A stretch of DNA of 19,386 nt from the NCBI GenBank assembly GCA_964642855.1, contig CAZXSK010000071.1, positions 1 through 19,386 on the forward strand. The letters are read 5' to 3'. The notes under the pieces were generated by a model. The model searched no databases. It saw only the letters and a list, made by a program, of their open reading frames with translations, and was not told the origin of the DNA. Both the position numbers and the translations under genes were made by a program. Below are positions 13,144-19,386 of the stretch, piece by piece. Within the stretch, counting starts at the first letter, position 1. Each line of letters begins with the position of its first letter. The DNA comes from CAZXSK01 sp964642855. GTDB lineage: Bacteria > Planctomycetota > Phycisphaerae > SM23-33.

Positions 13144-13818
13144 TCAGCTTTCGGTTCTGCCCCAGATGTCGAAGTGTCTGTCGGTCACCATCGACACGTT
13201 CAGGCTGTCCAGACCAGCCGCTGCGAGGTGCTCCCTGACTTCGCCGGGCGTGTAGGCACTTAACAGGGAACGGTAGAACTCCTCCTTGAGCAGCTCCGAT
13301 TCATCGCCCGCGTGGGTTTCCACAAGTCGTCGGGCGTCGGCTGGCGTGTCCGGGCGCGCGAGATCCCGGAAGAAGACCAACGCTCCGGACGATGCAACCC
13401 GGGCGACCTCCGCCCACAGGCTCCCTGTGTCGGTGATGTGATGCAGGATGCTGTTGGAGAAAACCACGTCGAACTCGTCATCGCCAGGGGGCAGGTTCTT
13501 GGCGTCGGCTTGGCGAAATTCGATCGCGTCGGCCACGCCGGCGCGCTTCGCCAGACGTCTCGCATGGTCCAACATCGCTTCAGATGCATCGACGGCTACG
13601 ATCTTCCATCCGGGTCTGGCCGCAGCAAGGCGAATGGGGATTTCCCCGGGGCCTGTCCCCAGATCCAGCGCCCGGGCCCGCTGGACCGATCCGGCCAGTT
13701 CCACCAGTCGGTCGACAAACGCCTGGTTGACCTCGGCGAAGTCTGCCTCGGCGTAGGCGAGCGCCTCTTCGGAGTCGTCCATATACTCCGGCTCGGGAAT
13801 CCTGCCTGCCTCAGACAC
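13144..13818 (-). CDS. Class I SAM-dependent methyltransferase (Methyltransf_11/25 type)
   Basis: A 224-residue soluble enzyme with an intact SAM site: ALDLGTGPGEIPIRLA (50-65), the glycine-rich motif I; IVAVDAS (73-79) with Asp77 for the ribose; FRQADAKNLP (101-110), motif II; FDVVFSNSILHHI (116-128), motif IV; and a later strand GALVFFRDLARP. The substrate cannot be deduced; small-molecule methylation is likely for this subgroup. Translation starts at GTG 13818, with GGAG about 8 bases upstream. It is the last gene of a three-gene minus-strand unit, 15 bases after the xylanase stop, an odd partner for secreted carbohydrate proteins. Confidence 0.88.
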   Translation of the reverse strand: MSEAGRIPEPEYMDDSEEALAYAEADFAEVNQAFVDRLVELAGSVQRARALDLGTGPGEIPIRLAAARPGWKIVAVDASEAMLDHARRLAKRAGVADAIEFRQADAKNLPPGDDEFDVVFSNSILHHITDTGSLWAEVARVASSGALVFFRDLARPDTPADARRLVETHAGDESELLKEEFYRSLLSAYTPGEVREHLAAAGLDSLNVSMVTDRHFDIWGRTES

Positions 13819-13833
13819 CGCAGCGCTCCGGTT

Positions 13834-15144
13834 TCACTTCTCGGGCCTCAACATCACCTTCGCCTCGCCCCGTTGCTTGTCCAGCTTCACGGTCCCGGAG
13901 AGTTTCCCATCGGCGGTCTCGACGGTAACGCAGTATTCGCCCTCGAAGCCGCGGAACTCGACCCGTCCGTCCTCCCCCGCGGTCTCAGTTGTCCGCGTTC
14001 GCCATTCCTTCAGCAGCAGGTCGCTGATGCGCCGGCCTGCTTCGTTGAGGCTGAAGTCGCTCTCGACAAGTCCGGCGTCGCGTCCCAGCCAGTGTCGACG
14101 CTCCCAGAAACCCCAGAGCAGAATCGCCTCGACCTTCGGGTGAGCGTACCCCACGCGGAATAGAGCCTCGAGCGTGTCCGCCCGTCGCTCGTCGCTTGCA
14201 GTCCGGGAACTGATCTCCGTCAGGTGGATCGGAAGCCCCAACTCACCGATCATGTCCAGCCGCTTCCAGACGTCCCGCGGAATCAACGGCCCCCTTCCCT
14301 TCCGCTCGGGACGGTCCTTCTCTTCCTCGGCCTCTTCGGCGTTGTCGGCGAAGCGTTCGGAAGCATGTTCCTGAATGCCGATTCCGTGAATCGGAGCCCC
14401 GGCCTTGCGTAGCTTCTTGACCAGGTCGATGTACCGCTTCATCTTGGCGTCGTTGTCCAGCACGCCGTACTCGTTGACGAACAGGGGCACGTTCGGGTCG
14501 AGCTCGTGGGCTTTCTTGAAGATATGAGTGCGAATATCCTCGCCCAGGCGGTCCTTGTAGTACGAGCCATCGAGCATTTCGTTGTTGACGTCCCAGCAGA
14601 TCACGTCGCCGGAGAAGTGGGGGACGACCTTGCCGAGATACTCGTCGATTTCGGCGCGGAGTTCCTTGTCGGAAAGCTCCTGAACCCAGTCCTGCACGAA
14701 CTTCTTCTTCGACCAGAACAGACAGTGGCCGCGAAGGGCGAGATTGTGCTTCTTCGCCCACCGGATCAGCCGGTCTGCACGGGCGAAGGTCATCTCGTCG
14801 CGTTTCTTCTCCGTGGAATACCACTTCATGTCGTTCTCGGAGACCAGCGAGTTGAAGTGCTTGCGAATGAAATCGAAGTACTTCTTCTCGGTCGGGCTTT
14901 CCGATTCCGGATTGCCCGTCACACACGTTCCGAACAGGAACTTGCTGCGTGTCTGATTCAGGTCCGCCTTCACCCGGCCCAGAGCATGGCCATCCTGGTC
15001 AACCAGCGTAATTGTGAAATCGCCCTTGCGGAGCTTCTCGATGCGCCGGTCCGCTTCCTTCTGCCAATCCTCCGCCATCGCCTGGGTCTCCCATGCCATG
15101 ATTGTGGCCGCTACGAGAAGTGCGCCGAGAAAGTGTCGTTTCAT
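13834..15144 (-). CDS. Secreted GH10 endo-1,4-beta-xylanase
   Basis: A 436-residue enzyme that cleaves beta-1,4-xylan with retention, exported by a signal peptide ending near AMA (22-24). An N-terminal strand-rich module (about 40-70) leads into the TIM barrel. Key residues: NDMKW (104-108), RGHCLFW (138-144) with the subsite His, WDVNNEML (184-191) with acid/base Glu189, NEYGV (224-228), and HLTEISS (307-313) with nucleophile Glu310. A charged insertion (265-285, EEAEEEKDRPE...) interrupts the barrel before strand 7. The last 55 residues form a small Ig-like or carboxypeptidase-regulatory-like module (VEFRGFEGEYCVTVETADGK). GGGAG lies 8 bases before the ATG and overlaps the end of the propeller gene, only 4 bases upstream, so translation is likely coupled. 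Confidence 0.95.
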   Translation of the reverse strand: MKRHFLGALLVAATIMAWETQAMAEDWQKEADRRIEKLRKGDFTITLVDQDGHALGRVKADLNQTRSKFLFGTCVTGNPESESPTEKKYFDFIRKHFNSLVSENDMKWYSTEKKRDEMTFARADRLIRWAKKHNLALRGHCLFWSKKKFVQDWVQELSDKELRAEIDEYLGKVVPHFSGDVICWDVNNEMLDGSYYKDRLGEDIRTHIFKKAHELDPNVPLFVNEYGVLDNDAKMKRYIDLVKKLRKAGAPIHGIGIQEHASERFADNAEEAEEEKDRPERKGRGPLIPRDVWKRLDMIGELGLPIHLTEISSRTASDERRADTLEALFRVGYAHPKVEAILLWGFWERRHWLGRDAGLVESDFSLNEAGRRISDLLLKEWRTRTTETAGEDGRVEFRGFEGEYCVTVETADGKLSGTVKLDKQRGEAKVMLRPEK

Positions 15145-15148
15145 GGGG

Positions 15149-16948
15149 CTACTCCCTCACTTCCAGAATCATGATGTATCCGTCCTGCCTGCCGGCTGCT
15201 TCGGGGAAAGCAAACTCCTTGACCGGCGGGCTGCTGCTGGCCCTACCGACGATCACGATTCGTCGGCCCTGCGACGCTACGGTAACCGGAACGAAGCCCT
15301 CAACGCCACCACTGAATTCCATGTCGAAGGAACCGTCGTACAGCCTGATGAATCCGTTGCCAACCGGCCCCAGTCGAGCGCGCCGCCTCCGGTTGTCTGA
15401 ACCCGACCGGTCTTCCTGATCTACCGGCCAGTCTTCATCGGTGACGCCGAAGCCGCTCGAGTATCGCCCGGCCACGAGTGTCCTGCCGCCCGGCAACGGA
15501 CAGATATCCACGCCCCATGCGGGTTTCACGCCCCTTCGACCGTTGCCATACACACGGTGACCGCCCAGCAGGCCCTGTGTCTTGCCGCTGATCTTCACGA
15601 CCGGGCCCCAGAAGAGCGTCCTTCCACGGAAGCCTCCTACTCCCAGGCCGATCTTCCTCCCATCGGGAGTCTTGGGATCTCTCGTCATGTCGCGGGGGTC
15701 CTTGCGAAGAATGCTGTTGCCGCCATCGGCGATGGTGCAGGCTAAAATGTTGCCCTCTCCGTCCGGAGCCACGCTGTAGATACATGAATCGCTGACGTCC
15801 CCGTACAGCCTGCCCTTCGGGCCGGTCATCGGGTCGGGGGTGTAGGGACTGGCGAGACGCTTGCCGTTGGGATCCCATTTCAGCAGAAACGGACACCACC
15901 AGGGCTCCTGGGAAGTCCTGCTGGGCGAATAGCCGCACAGGTACAGGTTGTCGTTGGCGTCGCTGCGAAGCCGGAGAATGCGTGTCTGCCCGATCGAATC
16001 GTAAGGCCACTTGCGCGGTGGCGTGTTGCAGTGACGCGTCCTGCCTGCATGCAGGAACCTCCGGGCCCGCTTGAGGTCGATCTGGGGCATGTACAGGATC
16101 TTCTTCCAACGGCGAGCGGTCAGATCGCCCGACAGCCGCGAAACGTAATCCGGCACGTGATAGAACCGCTCGTAGCCCAGTTTCTCGTCGTCCAGCGGGG
16201 CTGTGTTGTACCCCCCGTCATGCGAAACCACGACATCACCGTCCGAGAGCACCGCCAGCCCGACCGGCTGCCACCAGTCTTCCCCCAGGGGACGGGGAAC
16301 GTGCCAGACCGTCTGCCAGCCTTCGAGGTATGTGCCAGCCGTGATTCGAGACAGATCGCGACGGAAGCGGATCACCACGGGCACGCCGCGCTGGTCGTTA
16401 CGCTTGTCGTAGCGCGGGTCGGTCCAGTGCTCGCGCGGAGAGAACAGCCTCCAGGAGCGCTGCTTGAACCGGCCCTCGGGGGAGGTCATCAGCCCCTTCT
16501 CCCCGAGCAGCTTCGCCATCGCCGGGCTGCCATAGCCTGCCGCGTACACGGCGTCCTTCGTGACAGCTACCGAAGTAAGCTTCAGGACGCCGGGAGCAAA
16601 CTGCCGGAATGCCAGCACCTTCGAGCCATCCGCAGAGAACCTTGCCACGAACCCGCAGCCATACGTCCAGCCCTTGGGAGTCTCACCGAGGGTGTTGAGT
16701 TTCACGTCGCTGCCCGGGAGGGATTTCAGCGGCTCGCCCAGGTTGCCCGCGACCCAGATCCCGCCATCCGAGTCGAACACAACGCTGTCGATACGATCCG
16801 TTCCGCCGGTTCCGACAAAACCCGACGCCACCAGTCGGAGAGGGGATGCGTTGGGTTCTTCACCGGCCTGAGCGGAGGCAGGCACGGCGAGAAGCCCAGC
16901 CACTGCAAAAGCGACGAGACGAAGCATCTTCCTGCGGTCGACAGTCAT
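15149..16948 (-). CDS. Secreted seven-repeat beta-propeller-like protein of unknown function
   Basis: A 599-residue exported protein with a basic start, a hydrophobic stretch (9-22) and a likely cleavage after ASAQA (24-28). It carries seven copies of a repeat with the pattern xSVxxxxDGxhhVAG: near 52-68, 123-139, 227-243, 322-340, 388-405, 476-494 and 551-568 (for example SVVFDSDGGIWVAG and SVAVTKDAVYAAG). This suggests a seven-bladed SBBP/NHL-like propeller with long decorated loops. No catalytic motif is evident. It may bind glycans, or act as a lyase or esterase partner of the xylanase 4 bases downstream. GGAG lies about 8 bases before the ATG at 16948; Met8 is an alternative start. It heads the three-gene operon. 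Confidence 0.8.
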   Translation of the reverse strand: MTVDRRKMLRLVAFAVAGLLAVPASAQAGEEPNASPLRLVASGFVGTGGTDRIDSVVFDSDGGIWVAGNLGEPLKSLPGSDVKLNTLGETPKGWTYGCGFVARFSADGSKVLAFRQFAPGVLKLTSVAVTKDAVYAAGYGSPAMAKLLGEKGLMTSPEGRFKQRSWRLFSPREHWTDPRYDKRNDQRGVPVVIRFRRDLSRITAGTYLEGWQTVWHVPRPLGEDWWQPVGLAVLSDGDVVVSHDGGYNTAPLDDEKLGYERFYHVPDYVSRLSGDLTARRWKKILYMPQIDLKRARRFLHAGRTRHCNTPPRKWPYDSIGQTRILRLRSDANDNLYLCGYSPSRTSQEPWWCPFLLKWDPNGKRLASPYTPDPMTGPKGRLYGDVSDSCIYSVAPDGEGNILACTIADGGNSILRKDPRDMTRDPKTPDGRKIGLGVGGFRGRTLFWGPVVKISGKTQGLLGGHRVYGNGRRGVKPAWGVDICPLPGGRTLVAGRYSSGFGVTDEDWPVDQEDRSGSDNRRRRARLGPVGNGFIRLYDGSFDMEFSGGVEGFVPVTVASQGRRIVIVGRASSSPPVKEFAFPEAAGRQDGYIMILEVRE

Positions 16949-16982
16949 ACGGATTCTCCAAGGCTGGCCTGTACGATCTCGG

Positions 16983-16998
16983 GCCGGTGCATACCGGC
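16983..16998. repeat. Inverted repeat upstream of the propeller-xylanase operon
   Basis: GCCGGT-gcat-ACCGGC, perfect 6-base arms, 34 bases before the propeller ATG in the region shared with the oxidoreductase gene. It could be an operator or a leader hairpin that controls the operon. Confidence 0.4.
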
Positions 16999-17015
16999 GC
17001 TGTCTGCAGCTTCAA

Positions 17016-17036
17016 CCCCGAGGGGGCACCCCCGGG
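17016..17036. repeat. G/C-run inverted repeat in the divergent intergenic region
   Basis: CCC and a G-run (17016-17026) face a C-run and GGG (17029-17036), forming an imperfect hairpin. It lies 10 bases before the -35 box of the oxidoreductase promoter. It has no assigned role. Confidence 0.3.
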
Positions 17037-17045
17037 CCGGACAAC

Positions 17046-17074
17046 TTGACCCGCTGACGACGGGCCCATACACT
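17046..17074 (+). promoter_or_regulatory. Candidate promoter of the oxidoreductase gene
   Basis: TTGACC (17046-17051), an exact 17-base spacer and TACACT (17069-17074). The start would be near 17081, giving a leader of about 31 bases before the ATG at 17112. Confidence 0.55.
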
Positions 17075-17111
17075 TGCGTCTTTCCCCGACAAACTCTATG
17101 GAGAATGGATC

Positions 17112-18236
17112 ATGGGTTCGCAGAAGATTCCTGTAGGCATCGTCGGCGGGGGCCGGGTTGGCGAAGGATTCACGCGACAGCTTCAGGGACAGGCCGATAT
17201 GCGCGTCGTCGGAATGGTGACCTCCACCGTCGAAAGGCAGCAGGAGTTCCGGGACCGTTATGGCGTGCCGGGCTACTCCACGACGGCAGAGATGATGACC
17301 TCGGAGGACAAGCCCCTGGTCGTTTGCGTAGTCAATGCCAACGAGAAGCACTACGACGACACGATAGCCGCCCTGGAGGGGGGCGCCCACGTGTATCTCG
17401 AGAAACCCATGGCCCCGACGCTGGAGGAATGCGCGGGGATCGTCAAGGCAGAATCCCGCACGGGCAAGAGTGTGCAGGTGGGCTTCGAGTACATGCACGG
17501 CACGATGACCTCGAGGCTGAAGCAACTCGCCGATGACGGGTATTTCGGAGACCTTCTCTGGGCGACGGTACTCGACAGCCGGGGACATTGGTGGTCGATC
17601 GACCCTCACGACCCCGACGCGAAGAAGAAGCTCTGGAAGCTCGACCGGTCGCGTGGCGGGGGGATCGTATTTCACTGCGGGATCCACCAGCTGGACATGA
17701 TCCGCAGCTACCTTGGCACGATCGAGTCGATCACGGCGTTTGCTCCTCCGACCAACCCGCTACCGTTCTACCCGCAGGACGTGCCCGCCAACGTGACGCT
17801 CATGATGCAGGCTGAGAGCGGCGCGGTGGCGAACTTTCAGATCTTCCACGACCGGGCGCCGACGTACTACCGCGAGGCGGTCCCCTTCCATCCGGACTGG
17901 CGAAAAGTACCCGGCCACGAGTTCGGCGTGTCTCTGGTGGGGACCAAGGCTTCGTGCAAGATGGAAATCTACGGCGAGAAGCTGCACCTGTTCCGATTCG
18001 ACCTGGACAACAAGGACACGGTCTTCGATCGGACGGAGGTATTCACCCCGAACGTGCCCGACAAGAGCCACCACGACATGATCGGGCTGCTGCTGCGGTA
18101 CATCCGCTCGGTAGCATCCGGCGGCGGGGCGATCGACCCGGCTTCGGGCGCGCTGGAGACGATGCGGATGGCATTCGCAGCGGAGAGGGCGATCACCCAG
18201 CCCGGACAGACCGTTGCTCTGTCGGACTACCGATAG
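17112..18236 (+). CDS. Gfo/Idh/MocA-family NAD(P)-dependent oxidoreductase
   Basis: A 374-residue cytoplasmic dehydrogenase of sugars or cyclitols. The Rossmann loop GGGRVG (12-17) binds NAD(P); VYLEKPM (94-100) supplies the conserved lysine of the EKP motif; GGGIVFHCGIHQLDM (182-196) is the substrate-side motif with His192 and Asp195. The position usually held by Asp in GxxxDxGxH is His188 here. The substrate is not predictable; related planctomycete genes act in catabolism of modified sugars. GGAG lies 8 bases before the ATG and a good promoter precedes it. It diverges from the propeller-xylanase operon, so both may share a control region. Confidence 0.93.
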   Translation: MGSQKIPVGIVGGGRVGEGFTRQLQGQADMRVVGMVTSTVERQQEFRDRYGVPGYSTTAEMMTSEDKPLVVCVVNANEKHYDDTIAALEGGAHVYLEKPMAPTLEECAGIVKAESRTGKSVQVGFEYMHGTMTSRLKQLADDGYFGDLLWATVLDSRGHWWSIDPHDPDAKKKLWKLDRSRGGGIVFHCGIHQLDMIRSYLGTIESITAFAPPTNPLPFYPQDVPANVTLMMQAESGAVANFQIFHDRAPTYYREAVPFHPDWRKVPGHEFGVSLVGTKASCKMEIYGEKLHLFRFDLDNKDTVFDRTEVFTPNVPDKSHHDMIGLLLRYIRSVASGGGAIDPASGALETMRMAFAAERAITQPGQTVALSDYR

Positions 18237-18284
18237 GTAGCCTTGCGGCAGCCGGCCGTCTCGGTCCTCACCAGCGCAACAGTA

Positions 18285-18313
18285 AAGCCCGCGGGCGGAG
18301 AGCTCGCGGGCTT
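18285..18313. terminator. Bidirectional intrinsic terminator between convergent genes
   Basis: AAGCCCGCG (18285-18293) pairs perfectly with CGCGGGCTT (18305-18313) around an 11-base loop. It lies midway between the oxidoreductase stop (18236) and the pseudopilin stop (18348). A short T-rich run follows on the minus-strand side. Confidence 0.75.
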
Positions 18314-18347
18314 CTGTGTGGTCAGGTAGAACGTCGGATGCTGTCGA

Positions 18348-19271
18348 TCACAGGCCGCCGCCATTGTAAGCGTGATGAGGCATATCCTCACGCGAGAGGA
18401 ACCAGTTGCCCGGCTTGATGTGCCGCTCGAAGTACAGCCCTTCCGAACTGTAGGAGTTGTCATCCGGTGCGGATACACGGTCGGTTTCCAGGCTCTCGGC
18501 GTGGCCGTCGCAGGCGAGGATGTTGATGTTCTTGGCCATGTTGTGACGCTGGCTGTGATAGTCCGCGCCGCTGACGTGACAGAACAGTCCATCGTAAATG
18601 GAGATCACCTCGGAGGGAGCGATCTTGAACTGCGGCAGCTTGAACGCATCGTAGCCGCCGCTACGCGTGCTCCACTTCAGGGGCATCGCCCAGTTCCAGT
18701 ACGTGGCGTTCGATTCGGTATTGCACCCGTTGGCACCGAAGGACGAATGGATGTAGTGGTCCACTTCTCCCGTCGGAGTTTCACGATAGTGGGCAGCCAC
18801 CTTCATGCGTTCCTTGTCTTTCCGGGCCATCGGGGAGCGGTCCTGCCCCCAGACGTCGACCTGGACCTCGGGAATCTCCGAGGCACAACGCAGGGGAGAA
18901 GCCTCATTGTAAAGGTCTTCCGTATCCTTCTTCAGACCGCTGCTGAGCACACCGTCTTCGACAAGGCAGTGCGTCCAGAACATTCTGCCCCCGTCCTTGA
19001 GCTTGGCGTAGCTGAAGGGGAAGGCGTCCTTGTTGTTCGTGTTGTACTGGGCGAAAGCGTTGCCCACCCCCTTCATCGTGCTGATGCAGACGGCCGTCTT
19101 GGCCATCTCCTTGGCCGATTGCAGCGATGGCAGGAGAATCGAAACCAGCAGCGCGATGATGGCGATCACCACGAGCAGTTCGATGAGGGTGAATCCGGCA
19201 TGGGTTCCGCGGGCTGGCCCTTCGTGTTTCGCCCCGGCTTTTCGGGCGACGTGCATAGCGGACAGGATCAT
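18348..19271 (-). CDS. Pseudopilin-like protein with type IV/II N-terminal methylation motif
   Basis: A 307-residue protein with a 26-residue basic leader, then G/FTLIELLVVIAIIALLVSIL (cleavage after Gly26, conserved Glu31), the class III signal for prepilin peptidase. The remainder is a globular domain ending in a motif like the H-X9-DG region of the planctomycete pseudopilin-like families (RHNMAKNINILACDGHAESL), here with eleven residues between His and Asp. The start is ATG 19271, 5 bases after GAGGAA; a longer frame from 19373 has no ribosome site. A TAGTAT at 19372-19377 may be a -10 box, but its -35 would fall at the window edge. Such proteins are abundant in Planctomycetota; the role is unknown, perhaps surface or secretion-linked. 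Confidence 0.9.
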   Translation of the reverse strand: MILSAMHVARKAGAKHEGPARGTHAGFTLIELLVVIAIIALLVSILLPSLQSAKEMAKTAVCISTMKGVGNAFAQYNTNNKDAFPFSYAKLKDGGRMFWTHCLVEDGVLSSGLKKDTEDLYNEASPLRCASEIPEVQVDVWGQDRSPMARKDKERMKVAAHYRETPTGEVDHYIHSSFGANGCNTESNATYWNWAMPLKWSTRSGGYDAFKLPQFKIAPSEVISIYDGLFCHVSGADYHSQRHNMAKNINILACDGHAESLETDRVSAPDDNSYSSEGLYFERHIKPGNWFLSREDMPHHAYNGGGL

Positions 19272-19386
19272 GGCAGTTCCTCGATTTGGGGCTCCGGGCG
19301 AAGTCTTTGCGCAGTCTCGCTCGAAACCGATTTCGTCAGCCGCTGATTGCTTGCGAAGTGTGTTCAGCGACATACTACAGTTCGGT

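Noticed and set aside
16031..17536. A 501-codon plus-strand open frame over the propeller and oxidoreductase genes
   Set aside because: It overlaps two genes that have clear motifs and ribosome sites and shows no domain of its own.

Overview
The window looks like a high-GC chromosomal segment from a Gram-negative, polysaccharide-degrading member of the Planctomycetota, probably Phycisphaerae-like. This is inferred from the gene mix: an N-terminally methylated pseudopilin-like protein with a C-terminal DGH motif, a Gfo/Idh/MocA oxidoreductase, a xylose-isomerase-like TIM barrel, a URO-D-superfamily protein, an archaeal-type phosphohexomutase and an RNHCP protein. These sit beside true lipopolysaccharide genes (kdsB and an LptD-type barrel). 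No tRNA, rRNA, CRISPR array, transposase or phage gene is visible, so it reads as ordinary chromosome.

Layout. 1-2442 (minus): kdsB, a sugar-phosphate isomerase-like gene, and a membrane PAS sensor cut by the window edge. 2504-3643 (plus): a URO-D-like protein. 3749-4763 (minus): a small BamE-like lipoprotein and efp, with a textbook terminator after efp. 4947-8284 (plus): a phosphoglucosamine/phosphomannose mutase followed 20 bases later by a polytopic GT39-like glycosyltransferase. 8297-11203 (minus): the large LptD-like outer-membrane protein. 11204-11745: a 542-base region with no long gene but dense signals, namely divergent consensus sigma-70-type promoters, a perfect palindrome, and a short self-contained structured transcript ending in a strong terminator. 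11746-13088 (plus): a cysteine-rich degenerate methyltransferase-like protein, a small overlapping ORF and an RNHCP zinc-binding-type protein. 13144-16948 (minus): a tight operon of a secreted seven-repeat propeller protein, a GH10 xylanase and a SAM methyltransferase. 17112-18236 (plus): a Gfo/Idh/MocA oxidoreductase. 18348-19271 (minus): a pseudopilin-like protein.

Two themes stand out. One is envelope building: CMP-Kdo synthesis, sugar-phosphate isomerisation, a lipid-linked-sugar glycosyltransferase, LptD and a BamE-like lipoprotein. The other is carbohydrate use: a secreted xylanase with a propeller partner and a sugar oxidoreductase. The best candidate for something undescribed is the unit at 11373-11611. 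It has an exact TTGACA/TATAAT promoter, about 205 nt of RNA whose 5' end can pair with its 3' part, an internal 21-codon ORF with a good ribosome site, and a perfect intrinsic terminator. It lies directly upstream of the unusual methyltransferase/RNHCP pair.
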